6,416 bases of DNA from an uncultured Oscillospiraceae bacterium (GTDB lineage: Bacteria; Bacillota; Clostridia; Oscillospirales; Oscillospiraceae). The position numbers and the translations under genes were made by a program. The stretch is from assembly GCA_904398675.1 (NCBI GenBank), contig CAJFPI010000123.1:1-6416 (forward strand). Direction: 5' to 3'. A model generated the notes under the pieces. The model ran no database searches. It was not told the origin of the DNA and worked only from the letters and a program-made list of their open reading frames with translations. This document shows, one piece after another, positions 1 to 4,984 of the stretch (position 1 is the first letter of the stretch; every line of letters starts with the position of its first letter).

Positions 1-60
1 CTCGACAAACGGAACGCTGGCTCTCTGACAGCGGAATGGTGGCTCTCACTCAACGGACTG

Positions 61-876
61 ATGGCTCTGGAGAGCCAGAATATTCACCTAGGCGGCGGGA
101 TGGACGCCATCACGGTGGAGCGGGCGGTGTTCGGCCTGTTTTTCACCGGGGTCAAGCTGTCCACCGGCCACGGCGGATTGTGCTTTACCCCGGTGAAGGA
201 GATGCCGGAGGCAGTCTGCTGCCCCAGCTCCGCCCGGGCCATGCCCCTGTCGGGGCGGCTGCGGGGCCGCCCGGTGCGGGACTATCTGGAGGACATCTTC
301 TGTGACAACGTCCTCCGCCGCACGCTGGGCATCGCCGCGCTGAACGCATTGAGCATGGCCGCCTGGGAGAAGGCGCCGCCCCGGGACTACACGGTGGAGA
401 CAGGGGCCGACGCCTTTGACGCACTAGACGTCTCCCGCTATCCAAAGACAGTTGTGGTGGGCGCGCTGGTGCCGATGCTGAAAAAGCTGATGGCCGCAGG
501 GGCGGATTTTCATGTGCTGGAGCAGGACCCCCGCACGCTGAAGGAGCGGGAGATGCCCTATTACCTGCCTGCTGACCGTGCGGCGGAGTGCGTGCCGGAG
601 GCGGATCTGCTGGTGATCACCGGCGTCACGATTTTGAACGATACCCTGCCGGGGCTGCTGCAGATGGCAAAGCCCGGTGCGGAGATCCTTGTCACCGGCC
701 CCACCGCCAGCATGCTGCCCGACGCGTTTTTCCGCAGCGGCGTCACCATGCTGGGGGGCATCCAGGTCACCCGGCCCGATGAGCTGCTGGATATCATCAG
801 CGAGGGCGGCTCCGGCTACCACTTCTTCGGAAAATCAGCCGAGCGCACCGTTGTGCTGAGAAAGGCCGGACGGTAA
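61..876 (+). CDS. DUF4213/DUF364 domain protein, putative heavy-metal chelation family (start uncertain)
   Basis: The 271-residue product resembles the DUF364 family, usually annotated as putative heavy-metal chelation proteins; its biochemical role is not established. An N-terminal DUF4213-like part (about residues 17-100) contains GLFFTGVKLSTG and GIAALNAL. A Rossmann-like DUF364 part (about 118-265) contains VVVGALVPML, LLVITGVTILND and GPTASMLP, and the protein ends with GYHFFGKSAERTVV as family members do. No signal peptide or membrane segment is visible, so it is probably cytoplasmic. The start is unsure. The same frame is open back to base 1, so the gene may begin outside the window. 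ATG 61 has no good Shine-Dalgarno, and ATG 100 follows a weak AGGCGG. Third-position G/C is visibly lower before base 100 than after it, so some or all of the N-terminal 13 residues may not be native. It is followed by 395 bases without a credible gene on its strand. Confidence 0.75.
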   Translation: MALESQNIHLGGGMDAITVERAVFGLFFTGVKLSTGHGGLCFTPVKEMPEAVCCPSSARAMPLSGRLRGRPVRDYLEDIFCDNVLRRTLGIAALNALSMAAWEKAPPRDYTVETGADAFDALDVSRYPKTVVVGALVPMLKKLMAAGADFHVLEQDPRTLKEREMPYYLPADRAAECVPEADLLVITGVTILNDTLPGLLQMAKPGAEILVTGPTASMLPDAFFRSGVTMLGGIQVTRPDELLDIISEGGSGYHFFGKSAERTVVLRKAGR

Positions 877-878
877 GG

Positions 879-935
879 GATATCCCCGCCGGGACCCAGG
901 TGATGGTGGAGCTGCCCGCCTATCCCTATCTGTAA
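879..935 (+). pseudogene. Possible C-terminal coding remnant, or frameshifted tail after the DUF364 gene
   Basis: Directly after the TAA at 874-876, a different frame reads DIPAGTQVMVELPAYPYL and then stops at 933-935. Its codons (ATC, CCC, GCC, ACC, CAG, GTG, CTG) match the strong G/C third-position preference of the true genes here, and the frame is open back to about base 783. It has no start codon or ribosome binding site of its own. It could be the last residues of a decayed or deleted gene, or the natural end of the upstream protein reached by a frameshift. I do not recognise the parent family. The stretch is short enough for chance to remain a serious alternative. Confidence 0.3.
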
Positions 936-979
936 GCGGAACCGCCGGACACTGCCGCGGCGGGACCGGGAAAGTGCAA

Positions 980-1010
980 AGCGCCGGGGAGGAATATCCT
1001 CCCCGGCGCT
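980..1010 (+). terminator. Perfect 14-bp GC-rich hairpin, probable terminator stem of the DUF364 unit
   Basis: Bases 980-993 pair perfectly with 997-1010 around a 3-base loop (ATA). The stem is very GC-rich and lies 104 bases after the DUF364 stop. There is no T-run immediately after it on the plus strand (CAGACTGTCA follows), so as an intrinsic terminator it is incomplete. The next T-run comes at 1038-1043 as part of a second hairpin. The hairpin itself is plain in the sequence; the terminator role is inference. Confidence 0.5.
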
Positions 1011-1019
1011 CAGACTGTC

Positions 1020-1043
1020 AAAAAAGTCTTAATAGACTTTTTT
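1020..1043. terminator. A/T-rich perfect hairpin with flanking A and T runs, bidirectional terminator-like
   Basis: AAAAAAGTCT (1020-1029) and AGACTTTTTT (1034-1043) form a perfect 10-bp stem around loop TAAT. The stem ends in A6 on one side and T6 on the other, so it could act in either direction. With the GC-rich hairpin just upstream it could end plus-strand transcription from the DUF364 gene. The GC content of the stem is low (three G-C pairs), which weakens it as a terminator. Confidence 0.4.
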
Positions 1044-1203
1044 GCAGCCTGAAAAATGCCGTTACTTTCCCACGGCTCCGTCGCGGGAAAGTCATCGCTG
1101 CGCTCACCCCACGTCTTGCGCTGCAAGCCTTTGGGGGCATTTGATCCCATTCGAGGAGGGCTCTGCCCCCTCGAGCTCCCCCTGCGGCGCGCAGCGTGTC
1201 AAA

Positions 1204-1240
1204 GCCCGTCAAAAAGCGGGTTTTCCGCTTTTTGACGGGC
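1204..1240 (-). terminator. Perfect 16-bp hairpin downstream of ppk1, likely its terminator
   Basis: GCCCGTCAAAAAGCGG (1204-1219) pairs perfectly with 1225-1240 around a 5-base loop (GTTTT). It lies 31 bases beyond the ppk1 stop on the minus strand. On that strand the stem's second arm holds T5 and is followed by TTTGACAC, a short U-tract. Its position and strength suit the 3' end of the ppk1 transcript. The same structure also forms one end of the repeat-like block, so the two readings overlap. Confidence 0.55.
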
Positions 1241-1271
1241 GGTGCGGCGGATGCAGTTTTCCGGTATGCAC

Positions 1272-3404
1272 TCAGCTCCGGCGGCCCAGCAGCTCCCGCA
1301 GCTTTTGGAACGCCTGGCCCAAAGAGGAGCTTTTTCTCTCGGCACGCTGCTCCGTCCCCTGCCTGCGCTCCGCATCCTCCATCAAAAACTGCTGGCTGTC
1401 CAGCGGGGAGCGCATGGGATCCTTTTGAACGTAGGTGCCGTCGGGCTGGAGGACCCGGGCCTTCAGCGTATCATATTCCTCCGCCTCCAGGATCTGGTGG
1501 ATCTTCTCCCGGACCCGGCTGTCATAGATGGGGCAGGCCACCTCCACCCGGCGCTCGGTGTTCCGGGTCATGAAGTCTGCCGAGGAGATATACATTTTCT
1601 CCTCCCGGCCGGTGCCGAAACAGTAGATGCGGGAGTGCTCCAGATACCGGCCCACAATACTGGAGATCCGAATGTTTTCTGTCCGCCCGGGGATGCCCGG
1701 CAGGAGGCAGCAGATGCCCCGGATCACCATGGTGATCTTGACGCCGGCGCAGGAGGCCTCGGACAGCTTGGCGATGAGCTCCGCATCGGTCATGGAGTTG
1801 ATCTTCACCACAATGCGCCCGTTTTCGCCCTTGGCGATCTCCTCATCCATCAGCTTGAGGAGCGTGGACTTCAGCGTCACCGGCGCCACCAGCAGGGTGT
1901 GATACTCCCCGTAGAGGTTCCCGATGGAGAGGTTTTTGAAGAAGGCGGCGGCATCCTGGCCGATCTGCTGGTTGGCCGTCATCAGGGACAGGTCGGTGTA
2001 GAGCTTGGCGGTGTTCTCGTTGTAGTTGCCCGTCCCCACCTGGGTGATATACTGCACGCCGCTGCGCACTTTGCGAGTGATGAGGCAGACCTTGGAGTGG
2101 ACCTTGAAGGAGTCAAAGCCGTAGAGGATGTTGCAGCCGGCCTCCTCCAGCCGCTCAGACCAGTCGATGTTGTTCTGCTCGTCAAACCGGGCCCTGAGCT
2201 CGATGAGCACCGTGACGCTTTTCCCGTTCTCCGCGGCGTTGCACAGGTGCTCCACCAGTTTGGCCTTGCCGGCCAGGCGGTAGATGGTGATTTTGATGGA
2301 GATCACCGAGGGGTCGGTGGAGGCCTCCTTCAACAGGTGGAGGAAGGGCTCCATGCTCTCATAGGGATAGCTGAGCAGGATATCCCCCCGCTCGATCTGG
2401 TGGAGCATGCTCTCGCCCCGCCGGATGCTCACCGGCCAGACCGGGGTGAAGGGGGGATAGACCAGCGCGTCCCGTTTCCCCTTGGGAACCTTGCTGATGA
2501 GCCCGTAGACATAGCCCATCTTCAGCGGGGCGCTGGTGGTGTAGATCTGGTTGTCCGCCAGGTTCAGCTTCTCCTTGAGATAGACGGCAAAGGAGGCGCT
2601 GATCTTGTGGCTCAGCTCCAGGCGCACCGGCGCCAGGCGGCTGCGGCGGTTGAGCACCTTTTTCATCCGCTGGCGGAAGTCCGTCTCGTCGGCAAAGATA
2701 TCGTCGTCAGGGTTCACATCGGCGTTGCGCGTCACAGTGAAGATCACCTTCTCCAGCACCTCATAGGGATGGAACAGCTTGTCCGCATACTCCAGGATGA
2801 TGGAGGCTGTGTGGAGATAGCGGATCTCGCTGCCGGGAAGGTAGAAGACGTCCGGCAGCGCGTCCGGCAGGGGGATCACGCCGAAGATCTCCCGGTTTTT
2901 ATGCTTGAGCATCACGCCGATGTGGATGACCTTGTTGGCCAGGTGGGGGAAGGGGTGCTGCACATCCACGATCTGGGGGGAGAGCACCGGGGCGATGGAC
3001 GCCTCGTAGTACTGTTTCACGCAGGCCCGCTCGTTTTTCGCCAGCTCCTTGTAGCCCAGACAGCAGATATCGTGGAGGCGCAGCTGCTGCTCCACCTCGC
3101 TGAACAGCGCCTCCTGCTTGCGGTAGAGGGGGCGGACGGTCTCAAAGATATGGTCCAGCTGCTGGCGGGGGGTCATGCCGGACTTGCTGTCGATCATGTC
3201 CGGGTCCCCGTGGAGAATGTCGAAAAGGCTGCCCACCCGGATCATGAAAAACTCGTCCAGATTGCTGGAAAAGATGGCAATGAATTTCAGCCGCTCCAGC
3301 AGCGGCACCGACTCGTCCATGGCCTCGCTGAGCACCCGGTCGTTAAACCGCAGCCACGACAGCTCCCGATTTTGTGAGTATCCGTTTTGATAGAGGTAAT
3401 CCAT
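1272..3404 (-). CDS. ppk1: Polyphosphate kinase Ppk1
   Basis: The enzyme makes inorganic polyphosphate from ATP reversibly through a phosphohistidine intermediate (EC 2.7.4.1) and acts in the cytoplasm or at the membrane face. The 710-residue length is normal for Ppk1. The N-terminal domain starts with NRELSWLRFNDRVL (12-25) and has the family motif SSNLDEFFMIR (46-56). The head domain follows, then two phospholipase-D-like catalytic domains. Visible landmarks are TIYRLA (373-378), IELRARFDEQNNI (401-413), the expected autophosphorylated histidine H436 in FKVHSK, RGICCLLPG (562-570) and the second catalytic histidine H590 in RYLEHSRI. These correspond to H435 and H592 of the E. coli enzyme. 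The C-terminal 40 residues are charged and variable. The start is supported by AGGAG (3418-3414) nine bases before ATG. It is transcribed alone, divergently from the sugar kinase, behind a structured leader. Confidence 0.97.
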   Translation of the reverse strand: MDYLYQNGYSQNRELSWLRFNDRVLSEAMDESVPLLERLKFIAIFSSNLDEFFMIRVGSLFDILHGDPDMIDSKSGMTPRQQLDHIFETVRPLYRKQEALFSEVEQQLRLHDICCLGYKELAKNERACVKQYYEASIAPVLSPQIVDVQHPFPHLANKVIHIGVMLKHKNREIFGVIPLPDALPDVFYLPGSEIRYLHTASIILEYADKLFHPYEVLEKVIFTVTRNADVNPDDDIFADETDFRQRMKKVLNRRSRLAPVRLELSHKISASFAVYLKEKLNLADNQIYTTSAPLKMGYVYGLISKVPKGKRDALVYPPFTPVWPVSIRRGESMLHQIERGDILLSYPYESMEPFLHLLKEASTDPSVISIKITIYRLAGKAKLVEHLCNAAENGKSVTVLIELRARFDEQNNIDWSERLEEAGCNILYGFDSFKVHSKVCLITRKVRSGVQYITQVGTGNYNENTAKLYTDLSLMTANQQIGQDAAAFFKNLSIGNLYGEYHTLLVAPVTLKSTLLKLMDEEIAKGENGRIVVKINSMTDAELIAKLSEASCAGVKITMVIRGICCLLPGIPGRTENIRISSIVGRYLEHSRIYCFGTGREEKMYISSADFMTRNTERRVEVACPIYDSRVREKIHQILEAEEYDTLKARVLQPDGTYVQKDPMRSPLDSQQFLMEDAERRQGTEQRAERKSSSLGQAFQKLRELLGRRS

Positions 3405-3468
3405 ATCCGCTCTCTCCTATCTCTCTCCCGGGCAGGCAGACGCTCCCCGTCCCGCCCCGGTCTGCGGG

Positions 3469-3496
3469 AAAGGAAAACCGCCCCTGGAAGGGGCGG
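3469..3496 (-). terminator. Intrinsic terminator-like hairpin in the ppk1 leader (possible attenuator)
   Basis: Read on the minus strand, 3496-3489 pairs with 3485-3478 in a perfect 8-bp, almost all-GC stem with a 3-base loop, followed at once by TTTTCCTTT (3477-3469). This is the form of a rho-independent terminator. It lies about 64 bases before the ppk1 start codon, so transcripts starting further upstream would have to read through it. It could be an attenuator or the end of a small RNA. No known riboswitch was recognised upstream of it. Confidence 0.45.
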
Positions 3497-3549
3497 CCGC
3501 CGATACCGGGGCGTCAACCGCCTGCCGTCACCGCGCCGCTGAGAGGCGG

Positions 3550-3570
3550 CCGCCGTGGAAACCACGGCGG
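3550..3570 (-). promoter_or_regulatory. 9-bp hairpin in the ppk1 leader upstream of the terminator-like stem
   Basis: CCGCCGTGG (3550-3558) and CCACGGCGG (3562-3570) form a perfect stem with a 3-base loop. One arm overlaps a self-complementary 10-mer (3545-3554) that also occurs at 3492-3501, where it overlaps the terminator-like stem, so alternative pairing is possible. The structure is plain; a regulatory role is inference. Confidence 0.4.
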
Positions 3571-3653
3571 ACAGGACCCGCCTCAAGAAATCGGCGCCGG
3601 TGCTGTATCAGTTTAACCATACCGCAAAAGTCGGTTTTTGTCTATCTGTGTTG

Positions 3654-3681
3654 TGTAATCTTTGTGTAAAATTTTTGTTAT
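3654..3681 (-). promoter_or_regulatory. Candidate PhoP (Pho) box upstream of ppk1
   Basis: On the minus strand, three hexamers follow at an exact 11-base period: ATAACA (3681-3676), TTTACA (3670-3665) and ATTACA (3659-3654), each separated by 5 bases. The PhoP box of Bacillus is made of TT(A/C/T)ACA direct repeats about 11 bases apart. The middle hexamer fits fully and the outer two differ at one base each. A site upstream of ppk1 would make sense because ppk is under phosphate control in several bacteria. I could not find a convincing -10 box downstream, and the region is A/T-rich, so chance is possible. Confidence 0.35.
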
Positions 3682-3822
3682 GCTCCGCCGCGGGAGAATG
3701 ACAGGAGGCCCAACGCGCCGCCTTAGTATATGCGTCCGCCGCCGGGGGGTATGCCTGGCGGAGCGGTCCTGCCGCTGCGGATATATATTATATAAGGTAG
3801 CGCGTCTCCGCCGGGGCCGCTC

Positions 3823-3851
3823 TTGCCGGGGGACGGAGGGTGTGATATAAT
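3823..3851 (+). promoter_or_regulatory. Sigma-A promoter of the sugar kinase gene
   Basis: The -35 box TTGCCG (3823-3828) is separated by exactly 17 bases from a consensus -10 box TATAAT (3846-3851). The -10 is preceded by TGA, giving an extended -10 (TGnTATAAT). Transcription should start near 3858, leaving a leader of about 25 bases that carries the ribosome binding site GAGGAGG (3869-3875). It is the strongest promoter visible in the window and implies good expression without other elements. Confidence 0.75.
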
Positions 3852-3882
3852 GCACAAAACCAACAAATGAGGAGGCGGGACA

Positions 3883-4824
3883 ATGGACATCACAGCCATC
3901 GGGGAGATTTTGATCGACATGACCCAGACCGGCGCCACGGCCGAGGGCATACCGCTCTTCGCAGCCAATCCCGGCGGCGCGCCGGCCAATGTGGCGGTGG
4001 CGGCCGCCCGGCTGGGGGCCTCCGCCGCCATGATCGGAAAGACGGGGGACGATGGGCTGGGCAGCTATCTGCGGCGGGTTCTCCGGGAAAACGGCGTGGA
4101 TACCGCCGGGCTGTCCGCCGGCGGCACAACCACGCTGGCTCTGGTTTCCGTGTCGCCGGACGGGGAGCGGGACTTCCGCTTTCTCCGGGGGGCCGACCGG
4201 GCGCTCCGGGAGGAGGAGTTCCCCCTTTCCCTGATTGAAAGCGCCAAATTCCTCCATTTTGGCTCCGTCAGCCTCACGGCCTCCCCCGCCCGGGAGACCA
4301 CGCTCTCCGCTGTGCAGGCGGCCCGGCGGCAGGGCGTTCTCGTCAGCTACGATCCCAACTATCGCGCCTCCCTCTGGACCTCCCGGGAGGAGGCGGAGGA
4401 GTGGATACGCCGCCCGCTCCCCCTGGTGGACGTGCTCAAGCTGTCACAGGAGGAGCTGGAGCTGGTGTCTGGCAGCGGCGGCCTGGAGGCCGGGACCGCC
4501 GCGCTGGCGGACCTGGGGATCCGGCTGGTGCTGGTGACCCTGGGCGGCCGGGGCGCCTTTTACCGTTTGGAAGGAAGAACCGGGCAGGTGCCCGGCGTCC
4601 CGGCCAGGGTGGCGGATACCAACGGCGCGGGGGACACCTTCCAGGGCGCCGTCCTCAGCTGCCTGTGCCGCAGGAGCGCCGGCCCGCTGGAGGGGCTGGA
4701 CGCGGCGGAGCTGGAGGAGATCCTGGCCTTTGCCAACCGCGCCGCCGCCTGGACCTGCTCCCGGCCGGGGGCGATCCCGGCCATGCCCTGCCTGGAGGAT
4801 CTGCGCCCGGCGGCGGACCGGTGA
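3883..4824 (+). CDS. PfkB/ribokinase-family carbohydrate kinase, fructokinase-like
   Basis: It is predicted to phosphorylate a sugar with ATP in the cytoplasm; fructose to fructose-6-phosphate is the best guess. The 313-residue length is typical. The PfkB signature near the N-terminus is clear in NPGGAPANVAVAAARLG (29-45), followed by MIGKTGDD (50-57). Other family marks are DPNYR (157-161), LKLSQEEL (185-192) and VTLGGRGAFY (218-227). The second signature DTNGAGDTF (245-253) holds the catalytic base D251 and the anion hole. The ending SRPGAIPAMP (293-302) is characteristic of fructokinase-type members. GGAPANVA favours fructokinase over 2-keto-3-deoxygluconate kinase or ribokinase, but substrate cannot be settled from sequence. 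The start is fixed by GAGGAGG seven bases upstream and a promoter 32 bases away. The next gene has its own promoter, so this one is probably monocistronic, although no clear terminator follows it. No sugar transporter or hydrolase is adjacent to hint at the substrate. Confidence 0.9.
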   Translation: MDITAIGEILIDMTQTGATAEGIPLFAANPGGAPANVAVAAARLGASAAMIGKTGDDGLGSYLRRVLRENGVDTAGLSAGGTTTLALVSVSPDGERDFRFLRGADRALREEEFPLSLIESAKFLHFGSVSLTASPARETTLSAVQAARRQGVLVSYDPNYRASLWTSREEAEEWIRRPLPLVDVLKLSQEELELVSGSGGLEAGTAALADLGIRLVLVTLGGRGAFYRLEGRTGQVPGVPARVADTNGAGDTFQGAVLSCLCRRSAGPLEGLDAAELEEILAFANRAAAWTCSRPGAIPAMPCLEDLRPAADR

Positions 4825-4889
4825 GGGGAACGGCGCCGAAGCGAGGGAAACGGACCTGCGGTTTTTTGGCGGTTTGGTGGAATTTTTAC

Positions 4890-4918
4890 TTGACGGATGC
4901 CGCTTTTCGTTTTACCAT
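4890..4918 (+). promoter_or_regulatory. Promoter of the deacylase-antiporter unit
   Basis: TTGACG (4890-4895, five of six consensus bases) is followed after exactly 17 bases by TACCAT (4913-4918, four of six). It lies in a locally A/T-rich stretch 66 bases after the kinase stop. Transcription would start near 4925, giving a leader of about 60 bases. It suggests the deacylase is expressed separately from the kinase. Confidence 0.6.
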
Positions 4919-4922
4919 TAAC

Positions 4923-4937
4923 CAAGTAAATCACTTG
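4923..4937. promoter_or_regulatory. Small inverted repeat at the predicted transcription start, possible repressor operator
   Basis: CAAGT (4923-4927) and ACTTG (4933-4937) are exact inverted copies around AAATC. The site sits right at the predicted +1 of the deacylase promoter, where a bound dimeric regulator would block initiation. The arms are only 5 bp, so it may be chance. No regulator gene is in the window. Confidence 0.3.
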
Positions 4938-4939
4938 TG

Positions 4940-4962
4940 CCCGGGGACGGCTGTGTCCCGGG
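4940..4962 (+). promoter_or_regulatory. GC-rich leader hairpin before the deacylase gene
   Basis: Bases 4944-4948 pair with 4955-4959 and, after a bulged G at 4943, 4940-4942 pair with 4960-4962. This gives an 8-bp stem with a 6-base loop (4949-4954). It ends about 22 bases before the start codon, close to the ribosome binding region, and could stabilise or modulate the messenger. No T-run follows, so it is not a terminator. Confidence 0.35.
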
Positions 4963-4984
4963 GCGGAAAGGACGAGAAGTCCCC

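Larger units (their letters stand above)
1011..1240. repeat. Candidate intergenic repeat element (MITE-like, non-autonomous) with hairpins at both ends
   Basis: This 230-base block has no credible gene. It begins with a hairpin (1020-1029 with 1034-1043) and ends with another (1204-1219 with 1225-1240). Both outer ends carry the same GTCAAAAA / TTTTTGAC motif in roughly inverted arrangement. Inside is a third, imperfect hairpin: 1151-1160 with 1166-1174, a 9-bp stem with one bulged base and loop CTCTG. Composition and structure resemble the compact folded repeats scattered between genes in high-GC clostridia. Only one copy is in the window, so calling it a repeat is inference. The boundaries are approximate. 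Confidence 0.35.
3405..3882. other. Divergent intergenic region between ppk1 and the sugar kinase
   Basis: These 478 bases hold no gene I can support. From the ppk1 side there is the ribosome binding site (3414-3418), a GC-rich leader with several hairpins (about 3469-3570), an A/T-rich block with 11-base repeats (3622-3685), a GC-rich stretch, an isolated AT-rich palindrome-like run (3781-3795), and finally the kinase promoter (3823-3851). Short open frames crossing the region lack ribosome binding sites and recognisable sequence. Confidence 0.7.

Noticed and set aside
1018..1212. A 64-codon minus-strand frame inside the repeat-like block.
   Set aside because: It coincides with hairpins and lacks a ribosome binding site. 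Such short frames are usually by-products of interspersed repeats.
1242..3377. A 711-codon open frame on the plus strand, fully antisense to ppk1.
   Set aside because: The opposite strand encodes an unmistakable full-length Ppk1. The antisense frame is rich in His, Gln, Gly and Val, has no recognisable domain, and is a common artefact of G/C-biased third positions.
3535..3550. CTGAGA within a small hairpin, reminiscent of the TPP riboswitch signature.
   Set aside because: The other conserved TPP parts (GAACCTGAT and the GGTAAT...GCG...AGGGA segment) are absent on either strand.
3787..3792. A perfect TATAAT on the minus strand that could be a distal ppk1 promoter.
   Set aside because: There is no -35-like sequence at 16-18 bases upstream and no extended -10. 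It lies within an AT-rich palindromic run where such a match is easy by chance.
3613..4257. A 214-codon minus-strand frame running through the kinase start and the intergenic region.
   Set aside because: It overlaps the clear PfkB N-terminus, promoter and ribosome binding site on the other strand, and the product has no recognisable motif.
3883..4824. Reading the PfkB kinase as 2-keto-3-deoxygluconate kinase because of the neighbouring deacylase.
   Set aside because: The GGAPANVA motif and the GAIPAMP ending fit fructokinase-type members better, and a separate promoter divides the two genes.
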